Assembly (NCBI GenBank): GCA_000961845.1
Contig: LADZ01000001.1
Coordinates: 1 to 64,000 of the forward strand
Direction of reading: 5' to 3'
DNA: 64,000 nucleotides
Source of the DNA: Flavobacteriales bacterium BRH_c54
GTDB lineage: Bacteria; Bacteroidota; Bacteroidia; Flavobacteriales_E; Vicingaceae
The position numbers were made by a program, and so were the translations under genes. Numbering within the stretch: position 1 is the stretch's first letter; every line of letters starts with the position of its first letter. Positions 17,968 through 27,453 of the stretch are shown here, in pieces. The notes under the pieces are model-generated. The model did not search any database. It saw nothing but the letters and a program-made list of their open reading frames with translations, and was not told the DNA's origin.

Positions 17968-18672
17968 TTATGGCGTATCCACCGAAACAGGAATAACTTT
18001 TCCATTGATGAGAACAGGTTGTTGAGTAGCAAAGTCAAAAATAAATTTAGCCATTTCTTCCGCAGTAGTTTGTGCTTTAAAACCAGGGAAAGCATTGTTA
18101 AGCATTTCTGTCTGCACCGAGCCTAATGCCAAGCAGTTTACAAATACATTTTTACCTTTAAATTCTTCTGCCAAGCATTCGGTTAGATTGGCTAAAGCAG
18201 CTTTTGAGGCACTATAAGTAGCCAATCCCGGGAATTTTATAGAACCTTGAAAGCCACCCATGCTGCCAATGTTAACTACATGACATTTTTTTGTTGCATC
18301 AAGATGAGCAAATACACTTTGTAAAAGCAACATCGGAGCAAAAACATTTACCTGAAAAGTCTGCTGAATAGTTTTTAAATCTGTTTTTTCAAAAGGAGCA
18401 TGAGCTAAAAATCCTGCATTATTGATAACAATATCAATGTGTTGATGTTCTTTTAAAATAGCATTCAATGGTATTTTAAAATCAGGTTGACTTAAATCTA
18501 CTTTATAAACATGAATGGATTTTTGATATGTTTTAGCACAAAAATTTTGCAAGTTTTTCAGTAATTCGATGTCTCTTGCTAAAGCAATAATAGTGGTATC
18601 GGTATGGGCTGCGAAGTGTTTTACTAAAGCTGCTCCAATACCTTTGCTTGCTCCTGTAATTAGTACATTCAT
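17968..18672 (-). CDS. Short-chain dehydrogenase/reductase (SDR)
   Basis: A 234-residue classical SDR. The cofactor motif TGASKGIG lies at 6-13, NNAG at about 90, the catalytic Ser is in NIGSMGG, and Tyr/Lys are in YSASKAAL. The Rossmann start is complete. The substrate is unknown. It overlaps the upstream NlpC/P60 gene by 4 bp (ATGA), which indicates translational coupling, and precedes the lipoprotein gene. Confidence 0.92.
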   Translation of the reverse strand: MNVLITGASKGIGAALVKHFAAHTDTTIIALARDIELLKNLQNFCAKTYQKSIHVYKVDLSQPDFKIPLNAILKEHQHIDIVINNAGFLAHAPFEKTDLKTIQQTFQVNVFAPMLLLQSVFAHLDATKKCHVVNIGSMGGFQGSIKFPGLATYSASKAALANLTECLAEEFKGKNVFVNCLALGSVQTEMLNNAFPGFKAQTTAEEMAKFIFDFATQQPVLINGKVIPVSVDTP

Positions 18673-19301
18673 TCTAATCGTCCTCCAGTTTTAAAATGTT
18701 TAGCATAATAAGGATGTTCTAAACTTGAAATAATTACTCCTTTAGAAGTACTTGCATGTACAAACCTATTGTTGGTTAAATAAACACCTACATGATCTAC
18801 TTTGTTACTTCTTATTGAGAAAAAAACAAAATCACCTTCACTAAGTTCTTTTTTAGAAACACTTTTAGCAACAGCTGCAATATCGGAAGATGAACGAGGC
18901 AATTCTTTATTAAATACTTTGTTATAAAGCATATTGGTAAAGCCTGAGCAATCTACGCCTTTTTTGGTAGTGCCACCATATTTGTATTTAACCCCTAGCC
19001 ACTCATCAATAAAAGCATATAATTCAATAAGTTCTAATTCTTTAGGAGAGGCTTCTAATAGTTCGGCATATTTGGTTTTAAGTTCAAGTTCTTCTTTAGA
19101 TAAATTTGGTTCAGCAACTGCAATTTCTTCTTTTGTTTCATCAGTTTCTTCTAATTCATCAAAAACAACATTTACAGGCGATGTGTTCTTTTTTGTAGTA
19201 GTTTTATTTTTGTCAAGAAGTGGTTGAGTGTTTTTGCAACTCCACAATACAAATGCAGCAAGTAAAAGGTATAAACGATATTGATGTTGCGATGATAGCA
19301 T
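18669..19301 (-). CDS. NlpC/P60 family peptidoglycan endopeptidase (lipoprotein)
   Basis: A 210-residue protein with a lipoprotein signal (VLWSC, Cys22), an acidic linker (about 45-85), and an NlpC/P60 cysteine peptidase domain (about 95-210). Catalytic Cys118 is in GVDCSGF, His170 in KVDHVGVYL and His182 in RFVHAS. It should cleave stem-peptide bonds in murein at the cell envelope. It is the first gene of a three-gene minus-strand unit; a -7 box TATTTTTG lies at 19332-19325. Confidence 0.92.
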   Translation of the reverse strand: MLSSQHQYRLYLLLAAFVLWSCKNTQPLLDKNKTTTKKNTSPVNVVFDELEETDETKEEIAVAEPNLSKEELELKTKYAELLEASPKELELIELYAFIDEWLGVKYKYGGTTKKGVDCSGFTNMLYNKVFNKELPRSSSDIAAVAKSVSKKELSEGDFVFFSIRSNKVDHVGVYLTNNRFVHASTSKGVIISSLEHPYYAKHFKTGGRLE

Positions 19302-19460
19302 TATAAAACTTAATTGGAACTACACAAAAATAACTTTAATCTGAGTTAACTCTGTTGAAAATAAAAAGTGGTTTTGAACAATGAGTTATTGATAGACTTT
19401 ATCGGTTATTAGTCAATTATTGTCTATAAGTTAAACTTGAAATAAAATAAACTCATAATA

Positions 19461-19504
19461 GACAGATTACTTCGCTGCACTGTGTTTCGCTCGTAATGAC
19501 GATA
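19461..19504. repeat. REP-like palindromic element between divergent/convergent units
   Basis: A GC-richer 44-bp patch in an AT-rich spacer. ATTAC (19466-19470) pairs with GTAAT (19493-19497) around CTTCGCTGCAC...TTTCGCTC. This resembles the dispersed short palindromic repeats seen between genes in several Bacteroidota. A single copy in this window does not prove it is repeated. Confidence 0.35.
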
Positions 19505-19536
19505 AACATCAAACTTCAAACATCCAACCTAAAACC

Positions 19537-20856
19537 TTAATCCATATACGCACTCAAAACTGTTCCAGAAAGTCTGTTTAGACTAATTTCTATTGCTTTT
19601 GAAGCCAACTGTAATTGCATCAGCGTTAATTCGCTATTTAGTAAAGTTAATTGTGTTAAACGGAAGTCATAACCATTTATAGCTCCTTTTTTCAATTGTT
19701 CTGAGGCGGTTTCATATACTTTTTGCATGGTAGCTACATTGCTTTTTGCCAATATTATTCTTTCGCTCAAGGAAACGTGTTCGTTATAAAGTTTTAATAC
19801 ATCTGCATTAATGTTTTGAGTAACATCTTGTTTGATTAATTGGGAATTTTCGGTAAAAATTTTAGTGTTTTTAATCTCTCGGGTTACTGTTCCGCCATTA
19901 AACAAATTAAAACTTACACTTATGCCAACAGTTGGTCCATAGTTTTGATTAGAGCTAAAAAAACCTACTTCAGAAAAAGTTTTTGAGTACTGATAACCGG
20001 CAAACAAATCTATTTTAGGGTAGCGATTGGCTTTTGCCATGCGTAATTCTGTTTCGGCAATTAACTCTTGTAGATGTTGTTGCTCCAATTGATTATTACT
20101 GCTTTCTACCATTTTAGAAAGTTCTTCTTTTACAGGAATTGGTAGCAAAGTAAAGTCTTCATCAGAAATAATAAGTTCTTTTTCTAAATCATTACTTAAA
20201 ATTCGGTTCAATTCAATTTCAAGGTTTTTAATAGTATTTTGTTGATTCAATAACATAATGCTATCTGTTTGATAATCTACCAAGGCTTGTCCGAAAGCCA
20301 TAGCGGTACTCGAGCCAATTTCTTTTCTTTTTTGCTCTAAATTTAATCTGAAACGAGAAATATTAAGCGTTTGTTGGTAGTGTTTTAGCAATTGTGTTTC
20401 ATAAACTAACTGATGATAAGCCATCACGATATCTGAAACAGTCTGTTCTATGTAAAATTTAGAATTGAGTTCTCCTAATTGTTCTAAATAACCTAACTGA
20501 TTTTTTCTGGCATACACACTAAATCCATTAAAAATAGTCCAGTTGGCTAAAACAGATAAGTTTACATTAGTATTTTTAGCATTATTTCCTTCTCTAATTG
20601 AACCATCAGCAAACTCTTGTCGGGTATTGTTAAAAGAAGTGGAATAGGCACCATCCAAACTAACTGTTGGTAATTGCCCTGCATTGCCCATCGTGTTGTT
20701 ATTAGCCGCAACTTGAGCTTCGTTTTTCAATATTCTTATTTGATAATTGTTAGCCAACGCAACATTTATCAACTCTTGTAATGTTTGTGCATTTGCTAAA
20801 GAGCTAAAGCCAATCAATACAACAACTAAACTATTTTTATTTAAAAATTTCTTCAT
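19537..20856 (-). CDS. tolC: TolC-family outer membrane efflux protein
   Basis: A 439-residue protein with a signal peptide (1-23) and two OEP repeats of long helices with strand hairpins (ALANNYQIRILKNEAQVAAN, and DLFAGYQYSKTFSEV with GISVSFNLFNGG). As the outer-membrane channel it completes the tripartite pump with the adjacent RND and MFP genes. It starts 5 bp after the RND stop and is the last gene of the operon. Confidence 0.94.
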   Translation of the reverse strand: MKKFLNKNSLVVVLIGFSSLANAQTLQELINVALANNYQIRILKNEAQVAANNNTMGNAGQLPTVSLDGAYSTSFNNTRQEFADGSIREGNNAKNTNVNLSVLANWTIFNGFSVYARKNQLGYLEQLGELNSKFYIEQTVSDIVMAYHQLVYETQLLKHYQQTLNISRFRLNLEQKRKEIGSSTAMAFGQALVDYQTDSIMLLNQQNTIKNLEIELNRILSNDLEKELIISDEDFTLLPIPVKEELSKMVESSNNQLEQQHLQELIAETELRMAKANRYPKIDLFAGYQYSKTFSEVGFFSSNQNYGPTVGISVSFNLFNGGTVTREIKNTKIFTENSQLIKQDVTQNINADVLKLYNEHVSLSERIILAKSNVATMQKVYETASEQLKKGAINGYDFRLTQLTLLNSELTLMQLQLASKAIEISLNRLSGTVLSAYMD

Positions 20857-20861
20857 CTCAA

Positions 20862-23800
20862 TTATTGAAAATCTTTTTCATCTATAATTTTATTCTCTTT
20901 ACTTGCAATGTAGGTGTACAAAGCAGGAATTACGTATAATGTTAATACCAACGATAAAAGTAATCCCCCAATAATTGCCAATCCCATAGGAATTCTACTT
21001 GTAGAGGAATCTCCCAACGCCAACGCAATCGGTAAAGCTCCTAAAACAGTGGATAAACTTGTCATTAAAATAGGTCTAAAACGTTGTGATGCTGCTTCAA
21101 AAGCAGCTTGTTTTAACGACATTCCGGCATCTCTTTTCTGATTGGCAAATTCTACAATTAAAATTCCGTTTTTGGTAACAATACCAATTAACACAATCAT
21201 ACCAATCTGACTAAAAATGTTGATAGTTTGCCCGAAAACCCATAAGGTTAAAACAGCACCAGCCAACGCTAAAGGAACGGTGAGCATGATGGTTAGCGGA
21301 TCTCTAAAGCTTTCAAATTGAGCAGCCAATGTTAAGTAAACTAAAATCAGTGCAAAAACAAAAATGATGAGCGTGCTATCAGAGCTTTGGGCAAAATCGG
21401 AAGCAGTACCGGCTAATTCGGTACTAAAAGATTCATCTAAAACAACTGAAGCAATTCTTCGCATTTCATCAATTCCATCGCCTAAGGCAAAACCCGGAGC
21501 TAAATCGGCTTCTACAGTAGCTGATGTATAACGGTTGTATCTTAATAATGATGGTGGACGACTAGTTAATTCAATATCTACTAAATTATCAAGAGTAACC
21601 ATTTCACCATTTTTATTACGAACGGTAATGTTATGCAAATCTAAAGGTTCATCTTTTTTGTCTTTTTTAGCTTCTGAAAGCACAAAATATTGTTTTCCAT
21701 CTTTGATGAAATAACCCAGTCTTTCTTCATTTAAAAATGTTTGCAAGGTTTGAGCAATATCAGCTATGGTCACTCCCATTAAAGCAGCTTTATTTCTATT
21801 GATGCTTACTTTAATTTCCGGTTTATTAAATTTCAAATCCACTTGCGACATAGAGAAAACAGGGCTATTTTGCACACTGTCCATGAAAACAGGTAAAGCA
21901 GCTTTTAGCCTTTCTAAGTCGGGAGCTTGTAAAATAAACTGAACAGGCAATTTATTAAATCCGCCACCACTGGTTTGTATGGTTGGATCTTGAATAACAA
22001 ATGATTTAGCGAAAGTGTGATTTTTTAAGATTTGATTAATTTCTCCTGCCAATTGAGCTTGAGATTTTTTTCTTTCGGAAGGTTCTGCCAAAGTAATTCT
22101 GATAAAGGCAGAGTTGGCAGCAGTTGAAGCTCTAAAAGTTGGGGAAGTAACGCCTAATAAAAATGCTTTCTCAGGAATGGTATCCATAATTTTCATTAAC
22201 TCATATTGATAAGCATCCATTGCTTCATAAGAAGTTCCTTCCGGAGCAGTAGAAACAATACGCAACTGACTTTTATCTTCCATTGGAGCTAATTCCGATT
22301 GTAGTTGTGACCCAATAAAGAAAATGCTGGCTAACATCACTAAAAAAACAGGAAATGCTAACCATCTTTTATCCATAAACTTGGTTAAAGAAGTGGTATA
22401 TTTTTCGGTACTCACATTTACTATTTTACCGAAAGTACGCATCAAGACATTTTCTCGTTTGCTTTTCTTTAACATTCTAGAACTCATCATTGGTGTTAGC
22501 GAGAGCGTAATAAAAGTAGAAATGACAATAGCTCCAACAACCACCATAGCAAACTCTCGGAACAATTCACCTGTTAAACCCGGCATAAAGAAAATAGGTA
22601 AAAACACACAAACTAAGGTGATGGATGTGGCTAAAACAGCAAAAAATACTTCCCTTGATCCCTGAAAAGCAGCTTTCATAGGGTGCATACCATCTTCAAT
22701 TTTAGTATAAATATTTTCCATTACCACAATGGCATCATCCACCACCAAACCTGTTGCCAATACTAAACCTAACAAAGAAAGTACATTGATGGAAAATCCG
22801 GCAGCATACAAGAATCCAAAACTCCCTAATAATGCAATTGGAATTAAAACGATAGGAATTAGGGTAGTCCGCCAGTTCCTTAAGAAAAAGAAGATTACCA
22901 TTAATACCAAAATAAAGGCTAATACTATAGTAGATTTTACTTCACTTATGGCTTTTCTAATGGAAACAGTTTTGTCTAATGCCACATTTAATTGGATATC
23001 CTCAGGCAAGTCTTTTTTCATAATTTCCAATCTACGAAAAGCTTCGTCAACAATTTCTACATAGTTAGAGCCGGGCTGAGGTTGCAAAGCAATTCCCACC
23101 ATGGGTATAACGCCATTTCCTCTCAATAATGTTCTTTCCGCTTCAGCTCCCAATCGAGCAGAGCCAACATCTTTTAATCTTATTAAGGTATTGTTTTCTT
23201 CTTTAATGATTAAATCTTCAAACTCATCAACTGTGTAGAGCCTTCCAATGGTTCTAACGGTTAGTTCTGTTTCGGCACCTTCTACTCTCCCCGAAGGTAA
23301 TTCGATATTTTGTTTACTTAACGCATTTTTAATATCAATGGGAGTAACATTATAATCACGCATCTTGCTTGGGTCTAATTCCAAACGCATGGCGTATTTT
23401 TTTTCTCCCCAAATTCTGATGCTGCTCACTCCCGGAACAGTTTGCAAACGCTCTTTAAAAATATTATTTCCTATTTGAGAAAGCTCTAACAAACCTCTTT
23501 TCTCACTCTGTACAGTAATGGATAAAATCGTTTCAGCATTAGCATCGGCTTTGTTTACAATAGGAGGGTCAGCATCTGGTGGTAAATTTCTAACTGCCTG
23601 AGAAACTTTGTCTCGTACATCATTGGCAGCATTATTCAAATCCATTTCGGGTAAAAACTCAATGGTAATGGTGCTTCTGCCATCTGTACTATTGGAGCTT
23701 AGTGTTTTAATTCCATCAATACTATTTATTTGTTCTTCAAGTGGCTCTGTAATTTGAGATTCGATAATTTCTGCATTAGCTCCAACATAATTGGTAGTAA

Positions 23801-23939
23801 CCGTAACAACAGGTGGGTCGACACTTGGATACTCCCTTACTCCTAAAGATAGATAGCCTACAGTTCCTAAAATCACAATAATGATAGCAAAAACAGATGC
23901 TAAAACAGGTCTTTTTATACTTATATCTGATAATGTCAT
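20862..23939 (-). CDS. RND efflux transporter (AcrB/HAE1 type)
   Basis: A 1025-residue inner-membrane proton antiporter with twelve predicted membrane segments and two large periplasmic loops. Hallmarks are RPVLASVFAIIIVILG at the N-terminus, GVREYPSVDPPVVTV, and the proton-relay Asp pair in LVVDDAIVVMEN (TM4). GIVTKNGILIVEFANQ carries the TM10 Lys. Full family length supports a functional pump. It lies 10 bp after the membrane fusion gene. Substrates cannot be read from sequence; the MarR gene in the operon points to drug or phenolic compounds. Confidence 0.96.
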   Translation of the reverse strand: MTLSDISIKRPVLASVFAIIIVILGTVGYLSLGVREYPSVDPPVVTVTTNYVGANAEIIESQITEPLEEQINSIDGIKTLSSNSTDGRSTITIEFLPEMDLNNAANDVRDKVSQAVRNLPPDADPPIVNKADANAETILSITVQSEKRGLLELSQIGNNIFKERLQTVPGVSSIRIWGEKKYAMRLELDPSKMRDYNVTPIDIKNALSKQNIELPSGRVEGAETELTVRTIGRLYTVDEFEDLIIKEENNTLIRLKDVGSARLGAEAERTLLRGNGVIPMVGIALQPQPGSNYVEIVDEAFRRLEIMKKDLPEDIQLNVALDKTVSIRKAISEVKSTIVLAFILVLMVIFFFLRNWRTTLIPIVLIPIALLGSFGFLYAAGFSINVLSLLGLVLATGLVVDDAIVVMENIYTKIEDGMHPMKAAFQGSREVFFAVLATSITLVCVFLPIFFMPGLTGELFREFAMVVVGAIVISTFITLSLTPMMSSRMLKKSKRENVLMRTFGKIVNVSTEKYTTSLTKFMDKRWLAFPVFLVMLASIFFIGSQLQSELAPMEDKSQLRIVSTAPEGTSYEAMDAYQYELMKIMDTIPEKAFLLGVTSPTFRASTAANSAFIRITLAEPSERKKSQAQLAGEINQILKNHTFAKSFVIQDPTIQTSGGGFNKLPVQFILQAPDLERLKAALPVFMDSVQNSPVFSMSQVDLKFNKPEIKVSINRNKAALMGVTIADIAQTLQTFLNEERLGYFIKDGKQYFVLSEAKKDKKDEPLDLHNITVRNKNGEMVTLDNLVDIELTSRPPSLLRYNRYTSATVEADLAPGFALGDGIDEMRRIASVVLDESFSTELAGTASDFAQSSDSTLIIFVFALILVYLTLAAQFESFRDPLTIMLTVPLALAGAVLTLWVFGQTINIFSQIGMIVLIGIVTKNGILIVEFANQKRDAGMSLKQAAFEAASQRFRPILMTSLSTVLGALPIALALGDSSTSRIPMGLAIIGGLLLSLVLTLYVIPALYTYIASKENKIIDEKDFQ

Positions 23940-23949
23940 CGGATTACTT

Positions 23950-24981
23950 TTATTTTATTAATTCTACAGTAACAGGCATTCCGTCTTTAACTTGTAAAAG
24001 TCCTGTTGTTAAAACTATTTCGCCTTCAGACAAACCTTCTGTAATGTGTACTAAATCTTTAGTTCTGTTACCAATTTGAACAATTTTTTTCTGTGCTTTT
24101 CCATTTTTTACCACATAAATAGTTTGGTCGGTTATGGATGGAACAATAGCTTGTGTTGGAACTAATAAAGCATCATTAATAAAATTGGTAGTGATAATAA
24201 TTTCAGCAAAAACGCCCGGCATATACATTTTATCTTCTTTTTGTTTTAGCATTGCTCTAACATTTATCGTTCTGGAATCTGCACTAACCACCGGACTAAT
24301 TGCATAAATTTCAGCTTCTAAGGTGTCATTTTCAATTAGTACTACTATTTTTTTGCCTATTGCTATACTGTTTTGGTGGTTTTGAGCCATAGTAAAGTCT
24401 ATCTTAAGTTTATCAATTGCTGTAAGAGAAGTAATTACTTGTCCTTGTGATAAAAAAGCCCCTTCGCTAAAATTTCTCATGCCTAACTTTCCTGAAAAAG
24501 GAGCTTTAACATTGGCTAAATCAATGTTAACTTTTAATTCTTCTGCTTGAGATTTTAACGTCTCAACAGTAGAAAAAGCATTATCAACTTCTTCCTGACT
24601 GCTACCCTCAACCGCTAGCAATTGTTTTTTACGTTCATAATCTTTTTGAGCATTCTCTAACGCAGCGTTTACACCCACTAATTGAGCTTTCCAAGAGCGA
24701 TCATCAATACGGATGAGTTGTTGTCCTTTTTTAACGTTAGCTCCTTCATCAAAATAAATGGCTAACACTTGTCCTGCAATAGGAGCTTTCAATTCCACTT
24801 GCTCATTAGCCATTATAGTTGCTGTGGTTTTTACTTCACTACTAAAAGGTTGTGCAGTTACTTTAATACCTTTTACCTGCAAACTCCCTTGATCTTGCTG
24901 AGTATTTTTTTTGACATCTCCACATGACCAGATTATTGCTGTTAGGACAACTAGCGCTATATTTTTGAATTTTTTAATCAT
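23950..24981 (-). CDS. RND efflux periplasmic adaptor (membrane fusion protein)
   Basis: A 343-residue adaptor with a lipoprotein signal (WSC, Cys20). It has the biotinyl-lipoyl-like halves (ELKAPIAGQVLAIYFDEGANV and NVKAPFSGKLGMRNFSEGAF), an intervening hairpin of coiled coil, and the beta-barrel and proximal domains (MYMPGVFAEI, EGLSEGEIVLTTGLLQVKDG). It links the RND pump to TolC. It begins 3 bp after the marR stop. Confidence 0.95.
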   Translation of the reverse strand: MIKKFKNIALVVLTAIIWSCGDVKKNTQQDQGSLQVKGIKVTAQPFSSEVKTTATIMANEQVELKAPIAGQVLAIYFDEGANVKKGQQLIRIDDRSWKAQLVGVNAALENAQKDYERKKQLLAVEGSSQEEVDNAFSTVETLKSQAEELKVNIDLANVKAPFSGKLGMRNFSEGAFLSQGQVITSLTAIDKLKIDFTMAQNHQNSIAIGKKIVVLIENDTLEAEIYAISPVVSADSRTINVRAMLKQKEDKMYMPGVFAEIIITTNFINDALLVPTQAIVPSITDQTIYVVKNGKAQKKIVQIGNRTKDLVHITEGLSEGEIVLTTGLLQVKDGMPVTVELIK

Positions 24982-24984
24982 CGT

Positions 24985-25455
24985 TTATTTATTATTTCTT
25001 TTATATGCTTTAACTATAAAATCAGGTTCGGGCAAACTACCTATGGTTGTAAATAATTTATCCATACTCTTCTTAAAACTTACTTTTTCTTCTTCGGTAA
25101 AATCTCTAAGTAATAAATCATTGGTTTGTTGTACGCCTTCTTTAATTTTAGGTAGGAGTTCCAATGCTTTATCAGTAACTTCTAAAATCTGACATCTTCG
25201 GTCGTTGCAATCTGGTGTTCTAACCAACAAGCCTTTTTCGCTTAAGTAATCTACCATTCGCATGGTAGAAACTTTGTCTCTTTTTAATGCTTCGGCTAAA
25301 TCTTTTTGGGTAACCTTTCCACTATTTTCACATAAAAACAGCAATGGAGCAAAATACCTTTCAATGCCAAAAGGCTTCATAATAGATGACAAAGTACTTA
25401 GATACACCTCTGAAATACGAGCCATTTCATATCCATACATATTTTGATTAATCAT
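24985..25455 (-). CDS. MarR-family transcriptional regulator of the efflux operon
   Basis: A 156-residue winged-helix regulator. The recognition region is KVTQKDLAEALKRDKVSTMRMVDYLSEKGL and the wing RTPDCNDRRCQILEVT. It is the first gene of marR-MFP-RND-tolC, with gaps of 3, 10 and 5 bp, so it is expected to repress its own operon and release on ligand binding. A palindrome overlaps its -7 box (25479-25492). Confidence 0.94.
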   Translation of the reverse strand: MINQNMYGYEMARISEVYLSTLSSIMKPFGIERYFAPLLFLCENSGKVTQKDLAEALKRDKVSTMRMVDYLSEKGLLVRTPDCNDRRCQILEVTDKALELLPKIKEGVQQTNDLLLRDFTEEEKVSFKKSMDKLFTTIGSLPEPDFIVKAYKRNNK

Positions 25456-25478
25456 TAATTTATGATGTAGTTTAAAAG

Positions 25479-25492
25479 GTTACAAATGTAAC
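25479..25492. promoter_or_regulatory. Possible MarR operator over the -7 element
   Basis: GTTAC-AAAT-GTAAC is an inverted repeat with 5-bp arms. It contains the minus-strand -7 box TACATTTG (25490-25483), 24 nt before the marR ATG. A second palindrome TACATGTA lies at 25502-25509. Position and symmetry suggest autoregulation; this is inference. Confidence 0.4.
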
Positions 25493-25734
25493 TAATTTAG
25501 GTACATGTATTTTTTAAAGCAGTAAATTTTAAAAAGATTTAACGTTTAGGTTGTTTATCCTTGATTAAATACATTGAAGGTAACTCTTAATAATTTAAGT
25601 ATGTTCAATTTGGTCACCCTTTCTTAATTAGTTATTTTTGTTGATGATTGATATAATTGAATTTGATTTCTCTACTTTTTTCTCAATTATATTCTTGATG
25701 TCTTGTTGAATTTTAATCCAAAAACAAATTACTG

Positions 25735-27177
25735 ATGCACATTGTAGATTTAACTGTTTTTATAGTTTATATGCTTGGTTTATTAGGCATGGGCTTTTAT
25801 TTTTTGCGTAAAAACAAAACCACGGAAGACTTTTTTGTAAGCGGACGTAACATGAGTAGCTGGCATATTGGTCTATCAGTTGTCGCAACAGATGTTGGTG
25901 GTGGGTTTTCTATTGGATTGGGAGGTTTGGGCTTTATGATGGGCTTATCTGGTTCTTGGATGTTGTTTACAGGATTAATTGGAGCTTGGGTGAGTGCAGT
26001 ATTTCTAATTCCAAAAGTATATCAATTGGGAAAAGATAGTAAATTGACTACTTTTCCTCAATTATTTGGACATTATTATAATGGTAAAGTGGCATTGATG
26101 GCAGGAATTATTTCTGCTATTGGTTATTTAGGTTTTACTGGTTCACAAATTCTAGCAGGTGCTAAATTGGCTTCTTCTTCATTTGTCGGGTTGGATATTC
26201 AAACAGCCTTATTGGTGATGGGAATCGTAACAATTCTTTATACTGTGATGGGTGGAATGACTGCAGTTATATATACAGATACTGTTCAATGGATTGTTTT
26301 GATATTAGGATTGTCACTAGTAGGTATTCCACTTTCCTATCATGCTGTTGGTGGATGGGATGAAATCAGCAAAACCGTTCACCCTGATTTTATGTCGCTT
26401 ACTAACGTTTCATGGCAAATGTTAGTCAAATGGGCAGTAACCATTATTCCAATTTGGTTTGTGGGCATGACGTTATATCAAAGGATTTATGCCAGCAAGA
26501 GTGAGAAAGGAGCAAAAAAAGCTTGGTTTATTGCAGGACTTTTTGAATGGCCTGTTATGGCTTTTATGGGAGTTTTGTTGGGATTATTTGCTAGGGTTGC
26601 TGCTGATCAGGGAATGTTTGCAGAATTGGGGTATGCTAGTTCAGAAGGAATGGATGCAGAGTTAGGCTTGCCGCTGTTGTTGAGAGAAATATTACCTATT
26701 GGTTTGATGGGAGTTATGCTTTCAGTCTATTTTTCAGCTATTCTTTCTACAGCTGATAGTTGCTTGATGGCTTCTTCAGGAAATTTATTGACAGATATTT
26801 TACAGAAATTTTTTCCTAAACTTGAAAATCATTCACAAGTACTGAGAATAACACAGTTACTTACTTTGTTTATGGGAATATTTGCTATTCTTCTAGCTTC
26901 AACTATGGAAAATGTGTTAGATTTGATGTTATACGCTTATGGTTTTATGGTTTCAGGCTTGTTAGTTCCCTTAGTGGTGGGTATGTTTTTTAAGATAAAC
27001 AACAGTACTGCAGCACTGTGTTCTATGATTGCCGGAGGTACAACAACTGTGGTGTTGGCCTATAATAAAACAGCTCTACCTTTCGATTTAGATGCAAATA
27101 TTTTTGGAATTACAGCTTCTTTGTTTGTTTTTATTCTCGTTTCAATGTTAACTAAAAACATTAGAACAACTACTTAG
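25735..27177 (+). CDS. Sodium:solute symporter (SSS family)
   Basis: A 480-residue integral membrane transporter with about 13 hydrophobic segments. Family signatures are TTEDFFVSGRNMSSWHIGLS, the GYLGFTGSQILAGAKL region, and the conserved TM segment LSVYFSAILSTADSCLMASS that carries the Na+ site serines. The substrate is uncertain (sugar, proline, pantothenate-like). It is monocistronic by spacing, with no terminator recognised before aconitase. Confidence 0.93.
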   Translation: MHIVDLTVFIVYMLGLLGMGFYFLRKNKTTEDFFVSGRNMSSWHIGLSVVATDVGGGFSIGLGGLGFMMGLSGSWMLFTGLIGAWVSAVFLIPKVYQLGKDSKLTTFPQLFGHYYNGKVALMAGIISAIGYLGFTGSQILAGAKLASSSFVGLDIQTALLVMGIVTILYTVMGGMTAVIYTDTVQWIVLILGLSLVGIPLSYHAVGGWDEISKTVHPDFMSLTNVSWQMLVKWAVTIIPIWFVGMTLYQRIYASKSEKGAKKAWFIAGLFEWPVMAFMGVLLGLFARVAADQGMFAELGYASSEGMDAELGLPLLLREILPIGLMGVMLSVYFSAILSTADSCLMASSGNLLTDILQKFFPKLENHSQVLRITQLLTLFMGIFAILLASTMENVLDLMLYAYGFMVSGLLVPLVVGMFFKINNSTAALCSMIAGGTTTVVLAYNKTALPFDLDANIFGITASLFVFILVSMLTKNIRTTT

Positions 27178-27297
27178 TTTTTTTCAGTTTCTAGCTTTTT
27201 ATTTGAGTTTTTAAGGAACTTCAAGGTTATAAAGTTTAAACAAAATTGGCTCTAATTAAATATTTATCAGAAAGTGTTAAACTTTCTAAAAGATATT

Positions 27298-27327
27298 TTT
27301 GTAAGCAATCAAAAAATCGTAAATTCG
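27298..27327 (+). promoter_or_regulatory. Promoter of the aconitase gene
   Basis: TTTG (27298-27301), an 18-nt spacer and TAAATTCG (27320-27327, one mismatch to the -7 consensus). It implies a leader of about 120 nt before the ATG at 27454. The region carries no credible ORF. Confidence 0.55.
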
Positions 27328-27453
27328 CAGCAAGAAAGCAAAAGAGTTGGAATATCCATCATGGGTTAAGTTGGCGTTGGCAAGAGCATTTATTCACTTC
27401 AAGCTTCATTTTACAAGTATTTTATTCATTTATAAATTAAAAACTAACGTATC

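Noticed and set aside
27246-27440. A 64-codon open frame before aconitase
   Set aside because: It starts with TTG, has no family-like sequence, and overlaps the clear aconitase promoter and leader.
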